Assembly: GCF_052857255.1 (NCBI RefSeq)
Contig: NC_135505.1
Span: forward strand, 140,962,343 to 141,026,342
Source of the DNA: Amblyomma americanum
Taxonomy: Eukaryota > Arthropoda > Arachnida > Ixodida > Ixodidae
Length of the DNA: 64,000 nucleotides
Reading direction: 5' to 3'
The position numbers were made by a program, and so were the translations under genes. Within the stretch, counting starts at the first letter, position 1, and every line of letters begins with the position of its first letter. The notes beneath the pieces are model-generated. The model saw nothing but the letters and a program-made list of their open reading frames with translations. It was not told the origin of the DNA and did no database searches. Below are positions 39,712-50,329 of this stretch, one piece after another.

Positions 39712-42700
39712 CTGATGAGGAAAAGAGGGATTATTAGTCAGCTCTGCAGAACCCGCGCCGTAATTACCATAACCACAAAGTGCCACCTAGTAGACGTTAT
39801 TGACACTTGAGCAGTGTGGCTAGAGATAAAAGACTGGCGCCGCCAGCAAAATGGAACAGAGAAGCGTTTCGTATATATTTGTACCCTAAGTTAACAAAAC
39901 GACCCAATCCGCATGACGCTTACTCCATGCATCTTTACTCCGTCAAAACTGTTTAAATATCGTTAGTTTAATTTATCTGCGCAAAAGTCTGTAAACGAGT
40001 GTGTTGAATCCGCACATGTGGCGTCTTCGTTAAAACTATAGATAGACTGGCTGCCGTGGCAACGGAGAAAGAGAGATGCAGGCGCAGCAGCGGTGGCGCT
40101 GCGGTCACCAGCCTGCGTCAGCTGTGAGGATAACCTACGGGATATGAGAGGATATATCGTCTCCTAGATGATATCAAGTCTCCTGATAGCATGGGAGGTA
40201 TAGTAAGGGCAGCCCAGTTCCTCTTGGCAAAGGCCATATTTGTGGGGATACGTGTCTCGTGCAGGTATGTTCCTGTATGTAACTTCCATCTTGAAACCAA
40301 TCACCAAAGTGTGCGTGCCGTGCACAAGTTATGCTGCTATTTGTAAAATGGCGTAGGATAGTCCCTAACCTGTATACTGAAGCAGTTTCCTCACTCGAAA
40401 TATGAAAATCTAAACAATACATACACCAAATAACTGCCCTGAGAAATGTGCTATCACGCATCCTGGAGCTGCAGCCGAATTTCGCGGCAAGCGCTCACCT
40501 CGTGGTCAACGCAGTGGAAACAGTTCTCGATGTCCGCCTTGACGAAGAAGACGTCTGGCTTGCCGCGAGCTCTCCAGTCTGCCACGAACGCCTTCCAGAG
40601 AGAATAGAGGTTGTCCACGCCTCCATTGTCCCTGACGGAGTCCAGAAACACCTTGAGGCTGCGGAACCTTGGTTCGGTGGCCTTGGGAACGGGCGCGGAA
40701 ACTAGCAGCCGGATACCTCCGGCCTCGTCCTTGGGAAGCAGGCGTCCTACGCCTTCCATCCTAGGCGGCCCGTCACGTGTGTCGGAGCGCTGCAGAATGT
40801 CTTCACCGGAGGCCCAAACCTTAACAATTACAACAATAGAAGTGGACAGTTAAGCTCCGCCTTAAGGATCTGACAGTCGCAGCGGTTGCTCAGTGGTTAT
40901 GGCGCTCGGCTGCTGACCCGAAAGACGCGGGTACGATCCCTAACGCGGCGGTCGCATTTCGATGGAGGCGAAATGCTAGAGGCCCGTGTACTGTGCGATG
41001 GCAGTGCATGTTAGAAAACCCCAGGTAGTCGAAATTTCCGGAGCCCTTCTCTACGGCGTCCCTCATAGCATGGGTCGCTTTGGGACATTAAATCCCTATA
41101 AACTTAAGGGTATGACGAGGTAGCGTCAATGGGTTAATGCCAATATATGCGGAATTGGTCATTCTTGACTTTACATGAATAGATCGCTGGGAGTCCTCAC
41201 ACCACTCCTGGCGCAGTGGTGCAGTGGTTAAGCGATGCGCCACTGCCCTGCGATGGAAGGTGCTGCCACCGGTGGGGTTTTGTGCGACCCAGGTTGCTAT
41301 TCCCGAGCAACCACTCGCTACCGATCATTAATTTAGCTGTCGCCTGTCATGGTGGTCAGTTTGCTCACAATGCAGTGGGCAGGTTGTGAAGACGCCACAA
41401 GGTCACGTGGCCTAGGTAGCCAAACTAGGTTGCCATCTCCGGAGATTTTTCGCTCACGACGACGACGACGCGGGATTTTCTGCATAACGGTAGCCTGATT
41501 TATTTTCAGATCACTCGGTGTATGCGACAATAGAAAACTGCACGACGAACACAAGGGTTTAGAGAGTCAAAGGCATCCCCAGGCCGTGCCTGTTTGCTTG
41601 CATTTTCTTATACCCAGCAATTCTGGGCAAAAGCAATTTTTAATGCGAAAACATTTCTGAACGCAATTTTTTCATATAATGTAAGATTTCACTTTAACAA
41701 TCAACATATCTGCAGATCACCCGACGGCAGTCATGAAATTTTTTTCCATTAACGTTTTTTCTATCGTCAAAAGCGGTCCCCATTGGTTTTCTACGGGAGT
41801 CTTAACTGTTCGATGCGATCGATGGAAATGTTTCAAATGAAAGATTTTGCTACATATCAGAAGAACTGATAATTACCTTCAATATTTAGTTAAGAGTGTG
41901 CTACAATTTTCAAATTTTTTCCGAAATTCATGGATATAAGTTTGCGCTGTTTTCTTTTTTTTTTTGAGCCAGACACTGAAGGAATGAACAGTTGTTCCTT
42001 TCAACACATGAAACTGGCCTTTTGTTTCCTTGTCCAAAGCGGCGTGCATGTTTTTGTTTCCTTGTACGCAAAGGATGCGCACGGGTTCTGTGTGTAGTAA
42101 GCCAGTTTTGTATTTAGCGCTGTCCTCTTTATATGCTCTCTGTGGCCTTTTGATTCGTTGCTTGGACTCCTCTCTCGACTTGTTCTCAATACGGCACAAT
42201 TAGTTATCTGGCAAGCTGACCGTTGTCAACTCTGAGAACTAGAACAACACATATGAATCGTCGCAGTGCGTCACCTCTAATAGGTGTTGCTTACTGCAAT
42301 GCTTTTGTAAAAAGGGAGTAATTACTAATTGGCATCCGCCCAATTAGTCGTAGCCATGCGGTTACAAATAAAAGTTGTCAGCTTTCATAGAAACTTCCTA
42401 AATAAAAATTCGTCCTGGTCCGGGATTCGAACGGCTAGCAGATAGTAGGGCTAGAGCAAACTGACCAATCTTCTCCACCTTGGACGATTCCCCTAAACAC
42501 TAGACCTATGATGCTTTTTGTTGAGAGCAGTGGCACAGCTTGTCGTTTACAAGATGAGCCCTTCAAAAGGTACGCAAGGTTTGGCGCCGAGACGGAATTA
42601 AGGTTCCAGACTTGCGAGACAGCAGCCTTTTAATGTTTACGCACTTTTAAAGTTTGTAGCCAACAGAATAAAGTGTTTCTAAAGATTTACCATTCCCCTA

Positions 42701-44592
42701 ACAGCATGTCCGACACGCTACTCATTCAAACGGTCACCACCATTCGTGCTGTAGCTCGAATCGCTTACTGACATCACCGCCACAACACGGTGACGCTCAG
42801 GAGGCTCGACAGCTCCAAAAGGCAACCACTGAAGTGTTGCCATATCAATGCGTTACCAAAGGACAGCAATCATGTGAATCGTGGTTGTGCCAGCGGCGTG
42901 CATGGCAGTATGACTTTGCTCAATGCGCAGCTCAAAACTTGAACACGAGGAAGGAATTTTAACGTTAAGTACCCACTTAAACCCAAGCACAAAGGAGACA
43001 AGATCAGGCCTCCCCAAAACCGTCTTGGAAAATTTTTCACTGAACGCGCACTTTCAAAGACGCTTTACAGACACTTTCAACGGCACTCCATGCACCAAAA
43101 CAACAGGGTTACCTGGACGAGAGCATTCCAGACGTGCCTCCTGTAGAAAAGAAGCTGCCGCTTGCCCTTGCGCGAATCCGTGATGTAGAAGTGAATAGAA
43201 ACCACGGCCGCCGCCAGCTTCGTGCACCAGGACACCACCAGGCGGAGCCAGTGTAGTCTCTTGTTGCCCCCTGAGCCGCCCTGTCCCTGTAGCCACGGAA
43301 CGTGGCTGGAATCGAGTTCAGCCGCGAACGCGCCAGTGTTGATGACCTCTCCCTTCTTCATCTTGGCCACGGATGCCGCGCGGCCCACCACTTTCCTCCA
43401 GTTGGTCTTCGAGCCGAACAACTCGACCGGTATCAACTTCCGAAGCGCGGCATGCAGAAACCCGGACACAGCCCGCACGCGCACATGGTCTCTTACCAGA
43501 TCCGACAGCGGAGTCAGCAGCAAGAGGTCGCCATCGTAGTCGTCGTGGTAGCAGGCAACGTCAGCAGCTCTGCCATTGTCTTCTGGAGTGCCGCAGCTGC
43601 AGTGTTCCGCCAGAAGTCTGCGATACCTACATGACCTGTGATTCTTCAGCAGCTGTCTCAGGGCGCGCAGCAGCGAGACGTTGTAACGAACTTCAGTGGG
43701 GCAGTCCTGGGACGCGAAGAGTTTGTCCGCCAGCCTTTTGGCGCTTTCCAGGTTGGAAGGGTTTCCCAGGAGAAAACGGTTCTCAACTTTCTTTTGGTCC
43801 GACACGTACAGCATTGACCTTGCGTTGAACTTGTGGACGTCTTCTTTCTTTTGAACTGCGGGAAGTGCTTTCTGGACAACGCGTCGAGTCTTCTTCGCCT
43901 TAAGAGCTCTGAGGCGGGAAAAGCATACCCCAGCTGGTCCTTTACGGCCGCTGTTTAGACATCTAGCGTCGTCGGCAGAACTTGAAGATACGGCCGCAGC
44001 AGTATTAGTGGCGGCAGCCCGATCAGCGCTCCTTGAAGGCCCAGCACAATCGGTGCCTGCGGACGTGGTCGAAGAAGACTTCGCGGGGCCCGCTTGCTCA
44101 ACGCTCCTCGACATCATGACCTTGAGATCGGACGCAGGCGTTCCCGTCCACTGAACGAACGTGTTCCCTTCGGCTCGTTCGAAGATGCAGTACCGAAGAA
44201 GTAAAGCGTGGGAACAGTGGGGTCCTAGTACTGCGTAGAGTTCACGGAAGGTGGCCCTCTCGAAGAGGAGGCTTCCGAAGCAGCCATGGCGGTACCAGGA
44301 GGCCGAAAACACATCACCGCGGCATTTTTGCTGCATCAGAGTCGTAATGGCAGAGCGGAAGCCGTCGTAGTCGACGACCTCAATGCCTTCCTTGGACAGT
44401 GAGTGCCCAGGTTCCGCGATCGGGCAGCTTCGGGGCACGACGATGAAGCGATCGGTGAGTCCGCGGAGTCGGAGGCAGGCCTCGGTCCGTACGCGGGACA
44501 AGCCCAGGAGCTTTAGTGTTTCCGTCAGTGTCGACGCTCGGTCGCCGTACAGGTACGTGAAGACGTCAGGAACCTTGGTGGCGACCCCAGCA
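38560..44592 (-). CDS. TERT: Telomerase reverse transcriptase (gene span; first small exon not found)
   Basis: TERT extends chromosome ends by copying the telomerase RNA template. Three exons (44592-43113, 40819-40499, 39711-38560) join in frame to at least 984 residues, close to the usual TERT size. Seen in order: an N-terminal TEN-like region, a low-complexity Ser/Ala linker, a TRBD with CP/T-type blocks, RT motifs 1, 2, A, B', C, D and E, then a C-terminal extension. All three catalytic aspartates are present. A 5' exon must lie upstream because the first exon found starts in phase 2 and has no early ATG. The introns hold MITE and SINE insertions. Retrotransposon origin is excluded by the TERT-specific TRBD and by the intron structure. 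Confidence 0.95.
40499..40819 (-). CDS. TERT: TERT exon: RT motifs 1, 2 and A
   Basis: 107 codons, phase 0 at both ends. Contains GVGRLLPKDEAGGIRLLVS (motifs 1 and 2) and KPDVFFVKADIENCFHCVD (motif A, with the first catalytic Asp in ADIENCF). The acceptor is TAATTGTTAAG and the donor GTGAGC. Confidence 0.96.
40876..41095 (+). repeat. Ruka-like SINE inserted in a MITE (TERT intron)
   Basis: Head GCGGTTGCTCAGTGGTTATGG, B-box region GCGGGTACGATCCC, hinge CATTTCGATGGAGGCG, then a body with TAGTCGAAATTTCCGG. Flanks CTTAAGGATCTGAC (left) and CTTAAGGGTATGAC (right) form an imperfect target-site duplication in the left end of a MITE. Confidence 0.82.
41096..41490. mobile_element. MITE family 1, copy 2 (TERT intron)
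   Basis: Shares ATGGGTTAATGCC, CACTCCTGGCGCAGTGG, GCCACTGCCCTGCGATGG and AAGGTCACGTGGCCTAGG with copies 1 and 3. Its left end (about 40848-40875) is separated from it by the SINE. Confidence 0.8.
42403..42487 (-). repeat. tRNA-derived SINE head (TERT intron)
   Basis: The reverse complement has an A-box-like TTGGTCAGTTTG and GCCGTTCGAATCCCGGACC (B box), followed by an AATTTTTATTTA end. It lacks a stable cloverleaf. Confidence 0.6.
43113..44592 (-). CDS. TERT: TERT exon: TEN-like region, linker and TRBD
   Basis: 493 complete codons. The N-terminal part (PDVFTYLYGDRASTLTETL) resembles TEN domains. After a Ser/Ala-rich linker come ARSMLYVSDQKK and VSGFLHAALRKLIPVELFGS (the family's IPxxLWGSxxN block), then LVVSWCTKLAAAVVSIHFYI and the T-motif LLFYRRHVWNAL. 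A pyrimidine-rich acceptor ends CTCCTTGTGCAG at 44593. The donor GTAACC follows 43113, phase 0. Confidence 0.94.
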
Positions 44593-45309
44593 CTGCACAA
44601 GGAGCAATGAAAGCACTCAGTTCAAAGCGGTCGCTCAGTTAAACCGATCTAGACGCGCGGCGCCTGCCCTGAACACAACGGCGTCAACGAGTTTATCGTA
44701 TTAAATATTTAAAATCATTTCGGGTGCACAGTTCTAGAAGCAGGAGCGGCAATACATTGCGTGATGCTGGTGGTTAATGTGAATGCCCCTCGGCATCTCG
44801 TAGCGTCACAACCCATGCTTGATCTGGAACCCGCATTGTGTAAACTATTCAAGATTCTCAGTCGGTGAAGTACAGGTTGAAGCAATATAAAGGGAACATT
44901 CAATTAGATTGCGGTAAGCGATTACTCCCCAACCCCAAGAACGAGTAAGAAACTTTTTTTCTTTATTTATGCTCCGTTGGTTTCGTCCGTTTCGCGCTAT
45001 ACGCATATAATCTATTCTGGATGACAAAATTCTAGGAGTATCAAATAAATTTGGTTATTAAGACGGAAGTCCGTGTTCCCTTTCATGTAGATGGCTTGCA
45101 CATAACCTAGCTCATGGTCGCAATAGCCATGGTGGAGCGCCATGCTTCGGTTATTTAAGGTTCTCCAGTAGAAATCAGAGCAGGTGAGCATCAGATAAGA
45201 AGATTAGGAAAACAGGCAGCTTTCGCCTTGATTCCAGTTCTAAACGTTATAGCCACTGCCCCTTCGGTGTCAGCCGCTGGTACCAGTACACGGCGCGATG
45301 CACGCGCTA
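44593..45309 (-). promoter_or_regulatory. Upstream of the TERT exon found; 5' exon and promoter expected here or beyond
   Basis: The open exon requires an upstream exon ending in phase 2. No unambiguous ATG exon was identified. No other feature recognised. Confidence 0.3.
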
Positions 45310-45437
45310 ATGAATGAATGAATGAATGAACCTTATTCCCGTCATTGTGGGGCCTCACGGTCTGGGCGCAGCAATTAGGAGGGGGGTGCCTCCCAGGCTG
45401 CTTTTAGCACTGGAGACAGCGGAGAGAGTCTTGTAAG
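45310..45437 (-). mobile_element. LINE 3'-end fragment
   Basis: In reverse: a GGGAGGCACCCCCCTCC-like region, CTGCGCCCAGACCGTGAGG, AATAAGG and a TTCATTCATTCATTCA tail. This matches the tail style of the LINE ending at 9664. Confidence 0.75.
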
Positions 45438-46117
45438 AGCGGGTATACATGGGTTCAAATTTCCCGCGAAAACTATCGCGCGAGCTCCCGCCATGCTTCT
45501 AAGCTCAACATGCACGTGCCAGGGCCACTAGACTCATCGTTACTCACCTCTCAACGAGTGCCGACGATTCAGGAGCAGCTTCATTGGCGCTGCTTCTGTG
45601 TTCATCTCTGTTATTTTGCATATATGACTGTAAACGTTGAAACAGGCTCGGGCTTGGATCGACAACGGACAGGTGTAGCACACTCGGCTACAACTCGCTG
45701 CTGTTGCTGTTGTCGCCGCAATTTCAGAAGACTTTTGAGAGATGGCGCCACTTCCCCGCCTAATGCGTCGTCTGCTACAGTTTGTCGCGTTCGCATACAG
45801 CTCACGAAAGAATTTTGCTCGCTGCTGCTGGTGTCGCGTGACATCGTTGCTGATTACGTGGCCCTTATTTAAAGTTTAAGCGTGATAGCATTGCGCCACT
45901 AATAACCACAGAAAGCTCAACATGGTGTTTATCACTCACACCAGATCCGCAGTAACTGCAATAGTTCACATGCTGTCGCATTCGGTTGTACCTTTATGGC
46001 TCTTCATGGTCAGCGCTCACTGTGGAAAAGCTAAAGAACAATAAACTTTACCGCCTTTAAAATAACATGTCGGCAAATATTGACTGGGTGTCCCTTTGGA
46101 GCAGACTTCGCCGCTTC
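45438..46117. other. Intergenic, no gene recognised
   Basis: Unique-looking sequence between the LINE fragment and tRNA-Arg. Confidence 0.4.
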
Positions 46118-46190
46118 GCCCTCGTGGCCTAACGGATAAGGCATCGGTCTCCTAAACCGGGGATTGCGGGTTCGAATCCCGCCGAGGGTA
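46118..46190 (+). tRNA. tRNA-Arg(CCT)
   Basis: 73 bases. The acceptor stem is GCCCTCG with CGAGGGT (G-U at the first pair) and the discriminator is A. A box TGGCCTAACGG; anticodon loop CTCCTAA with CCT at 46151-46153; B box GGTTCGAATCC in a perfect T arm. No long T run follows immediately, but the fold is complete. Single copy in the window. Confidence 0.95.
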
Positions 46191-46529
46191 CTGCCCACCT
46201 GTGGGGCGGACTTTTTACTTCTCCGGCCCTTGCTACAAAGATCGAGCCGTGGTCGAGCCATTAATCTTTTTCACAACAAATTTCCCTTATGATCGCCATT
46301 ATTCATTCCATACTCCTAAGACACTTCAACACTGTGAATTCGAAGCTATATTATACTACTATACTATAAGTTATACTATAAGTTATACTATATACTATAC
46401 AATTATATACTATATACCATATATGTGTATGTCTTATACTCCATAGTATACTCTGGGCTTGTGTTCAAACTATCTAAGAAATCAAGAGCAGTTATTAACA
46501 ATTTTTCTTCATATTTTCTCTTTTATCAC
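46191..46529. other. AT-rich region with TATAC-type simple repeats
   Basis: Imperfect TATACTATAAGT repeats at about 46350-46440. No gene. Confidence 0.6.
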
Positions 46530-48115
46530 CGATATGCCTCAGGGATCTGTTCAAGGGTTTCCCCAAAAATTGAAATGGGGGGGGGGGGGGTGTGACTAAA
46601 TTTGTAGAGGGGGAGGGGGTTGGGTGTTGACGGTAGAGGAGAAGTGGTAGTCGTTTTTAATTTTTATTTGTGCAGTCGATGTGTCACCTAGGGCTAGCAG
46701 ATATGACTGCGACACTGATGACAATCATTGAGAAAAATTACTTCTCTTTAAGGACTAAAGCATTAACGAACAGACAAAATTAAAGAGCAAGGACTGCATA
46801 AAATGTGTCGAGAAGCTATGTGGCACTGATTTCAGACTGCTAGCAATAAACCTTATAAGTAAATCTAGCTGTTCAATGCCTCTCGCGTAATGCAAATGTG
46901 GAAAACGCTTATAACGTGTGGAAGTTTGTGCGGAACTCGTGGTTTCTTCCACCACAACAGCGAGTTGACTGGCTATATAGTTGATTCAACATTGTGAATG
47001 TACCGCACAAGGCACCGCAACAAAAGGAGAGGACAGTGTACGTGTGTGTCTTTCACTGTTTCTCTCCTTTTTTTGTCGCTTTGCGCAGTAAATTCACCTT
47101 CCACCACAAAGCCAACTATGAACGATGTGTCCCTTCGCATACATGCCCTTCCTCAAACAACTCTTAACATCATGTGCAAAAAAAATGTTAGGAATTAAGG
47201 TGGTGCCTTCAAAAAAACAAGGAGGGGGGTGTCCACCCCCTCTAAGTAGGGAAATCACTGAATCCGTTCTAGGACCTATTTTATTTTCCTTATATGCTAA
47301 CAATTTCCCCACAGTTCTCACTTCTGCAAAAGCAATCACGTATGCGGATATGTGCTGTACTTGTTTTCACAGGTAAGTCACAACATGATATGATGCACAC
47401 TATTAATAGTACTTCGCATTTCATTCTGGTTTGCGGAAAATAAGATTACTCTAAACAAGGCAAAAACTAACTACGTACTCTTTCATTCCAGGTAAATTCA
47501 TGTAAACAGTGCGTCTATGCAAAAATATCTTAATATAGCACTCTACACCAGGTGCGCAACTCCATTAAATATTTGGCCATTACGCCATACAGTAATTTGA
47601 ACTGGAAACGAGCATAAGCGACAAGGGCATGTTTTGATCTTTCCGTATTAAGAATTACTTATCTCTCTATATGTTTCAATGTTATATCAATACTGTTGCA
47701 AATCATGATCTTACACAATTAGAACCTCTCTGGACCAAATTATTTGAATGCAAAAGAGAGGGGTGTGAACAATTACGTCTTAAGGTCTATTACAATCAAG
47801 CAGTCTTTTATTTTGCATAGGCTTAAAATACTTCCTTTTATGTTATCCTCCGATATGAAAGTCACCTTTTTAGTCAATAACATAATATGTAACAATTATC
47901 ACTATACTTTCAGTATGTTTGTGATTCCTACTCGTAAGACTATAAACGTCGTTAACGTAAACTTTAATATTACCAGAAACACATACAGCCAAAAACTGAT
48001 TCAGTATCATGGCACAATAATATGAAATGTCTTACCAATGGAAGTAAAGACCGCCAGTAACTTTGTGCTCTCCGTAAAAAGGTTTTACCTTTCAAAGACC
48101 AGCTAAGTATGTTGC
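46530..48115 (+). pseudogene. Decayed CR1/L2-like LINE (RT), split by a hAT-like element
   Basis: The RT motif GMPQGSV is at 46534-46551 and its continuation GSVLGPILFSLYANNFPTVL appears only after 47262. AITYADM (the catalytic YADD box, mutated) follows, then NKAKTNYVLFHS, and near the end YSQKLIQYHGTIIWNVLP and SVKRFYLSK, the C-terminal signature of CR1-like elements. Many stops and frameshifts; long dead. Confidence 0.8.
46553..47261. mobile_element. hAT-like non-autonomous element, about 700 bp
   Basis: It interrupts the RT motif of the LINE. Ends CAAGGGTTTCCCC and, on the reverse strand, CAGTGATTTCCCTA resemble hAT terminal repeats. The flanking 8-mers ATCTGTTC (46545) and ATCCGTTC (47262) differ by one base. 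The interior has poly-G and poly-C runs, and no transposase was recognised. Confidence 0.75.
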
Positions 48116-48326
48116 ACTGCCTCTACGTTGCTACTGTTTTGTAATAAACCTGTATTATTCCTGCAATGATATATGTTTTCCGTGATTCTGATTTCATCGT
48201 CACTACATTGTTGTTAAGTATGTTGCATTGCCACCTAATTGCTGCTGTTTTGTAATAAAACCTGTAATGATGTGTGTTTCTTGTCATTCTAATTGATTTT
48301 GTCATCACTACATTGTTCAGTTCTGT
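48103..48326 (+). repeat. Tandem duplication of about 111 bp
   Basis: AGTATGTTGCACTGCC onward to CACTACATTGTTG repeats as AGTATGTTGCATTGCC onward. Both copies hold TTTTGTAATAAA, so the LINE 3' UTR with its polyadenylation signal is doubled. Confidence 0.85.
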
Positions 48327-50329
48327 GTCTTGATTCTGCACATACACATGTATACCTAATGGGCCTACACAAGCTTTGGCTTTGGCCCAACAGTTGTTTG
48401 CTCATGTTTTTGCACAGTTTCACAATAAAATGTCAAAATTTCAAATGTCAATTTATTATGTGGCATCAGTTCAAATTTCTCTAGAAGTATGGTGCATTTA
48501 GATATCTGAATCAAGTGAGCTATGCTTTTATATTTTGTTTGTGGAGCGCATGGGTAGGGATGTTGCTAATGCTTTTCATAGCAATGTTTGCTATTCAGTT
48601 TTTTAACATGTCTCACTGAGAAGCTAACAAAACGCAGTATACTTAATTATCCCCACCCCTGTTGTACCTGCCATCTACCTGCCAAAGTGCTTCCTTATGC
48701 CAAAAGGGAAGCTGTCTTAACAGAAAGAAAATACAGCAAGTTGCTAAACCATAATTGTATACGCAATGGGACCGACTTTGTGCCTCATGCCTACATGGGC
48801 ACATGTAGGCATTCTCATGCCTACATGCGCATGAGAATATCTTGCTATAAGAAGAGCGGGTTAGCTCTTTCTTTAAATCTGCCTCTCGCAGCAGAAAACA
48901 CAATGCGCGTGTTCCTTGGACAATTACTTTTCCCTGATGTCGAAAACTGAAAAAACAAATTACCAGGTCTTCACCCTCTCTCCCATGGGTAATCACAACA
49001 GCACTTCGTCCCCTCGTCAGGATGATGAATCCTACAAGACTTAACATATAGACGACATGACTCTGCAATTCACCATTCTCAGTGATTAGAAATTAACCAC
49101 GTGACCTCTGAGTGGCAATTCCATCGAGTTTTCTGTACAATAGGACCTATCTCATCAAGGAGTAGTAGGCGGGAATGGGCAAAAGCTATATAGTGCAGCT
49201 CAACCGATGACACATTTTCTTATGCTTGTGCGCCTAAAGGAAAATTAGTTGGTAGCTATTGTTCAGTAAAGTACAGACGCGAGTTTCGTGTCCCGTTGCG
49301 AAGCAAAAAATTTATTCGTAACTGTAGTTTCAGATTTCAGCATTGCATCTCGTTTCAGTTGTCAAACTTTTCTACTCACCTGCATTGAGTCACAACCAGT
49401 CAAAAACCTCATGCAAGCCGCGTTGGAAAAGATATTTACATCCATCTTCTCATCTGTAATGTGAAGCCAGTGTGCTGTTAACGACCTCAGCTCGGCCTGG
49501 AGTGCAAATATGCAAACGTTTTATGAGGAGGTATTGTGGATTTTCATAGCATTCGTGTCGAAAAAACGTGCAAAAACGGAAATGCGCCCATGCACTGTGT
49601 GATGTCAGTGCATATTAAAAAGCTCCCATGTGGCCAACAGTAATCTCATGCCTTCCACTACAGCGACTCTCTCTCTCTCCCTGTTCCTTAGGTTTTTTCT
49701 TCAAACCCTCAGTCACAGCTTGGTTCAAGTGTCCCCTGGGAGTGCAACAACTGCTGCACCTTTAATCTTCAAACATTTGTATATTTTACACTTGCACATG
49801 TTGACCTGAAGAGCTACCATAGATTATGCATTAACTTCAATCGCAACCAAAGCAGAGGTCGGACGCAACTACTTGCTAAGCAGTAGTGCTGCTCGAGCAG
49901 TTATCTAGCAAAGATAACCTTTTGCACTCACCAGAGCTTTTTGATCACATCGGCAGAAAAACTCCCTATACAACCTATATATTGAAATCTAATACTCTTA
50001 CTGGGCCAAAACTGGTAACTCACTGTACTAAGATAAATTACACTGGGCAATTGTTCCACGACAAGAACTAAGTTGTGAATTCTTCTGGCCTGTTCTGAGC
50101 AACTTTTTTTTTGCATGTCTAACATCGAGGTCAGTAAGTTCAACACAAGGGGCACCGAATGTGCACACAAACCATGCCATCTTGCGCAGAATTGGCCAAA
50201 CAAGCAAGTAATCTTCCCAAAGAGGCAAAGAAGTTGCTCAAGTCAAACATTAGAACTTAGTGTACCCCAGTCACTTTTCACTGACACTCAGTTTTACTTC
50301 TGTACAAAAAATGAAGAGGCAAGCTAAAA
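48327..50329. other. Intergenic between LINE and CYB5R 3' end
   Basis: Holds one very old Ruka-like relic at about 49565-49765 (GTGTGATGTCAGTGCATATT, then CTTCCACTACAGCGAC). No gene recognised. Confidence 0.5.

Noticed and set aside
38560..40819. LINE reverse transcriptase instead of TERT
   Set aside because: The motif E form FCGYIFD, the T-motif FYRRHVW upstream, TRBD blocks and clean introns are TERT-specific; no endonuclease or RNase H is present.
45510..45872. 120-codon plus-strand frame near TERT
   Set aside because: No motif, no splice support, Cys-rich low-complexity stretch; probably chance.
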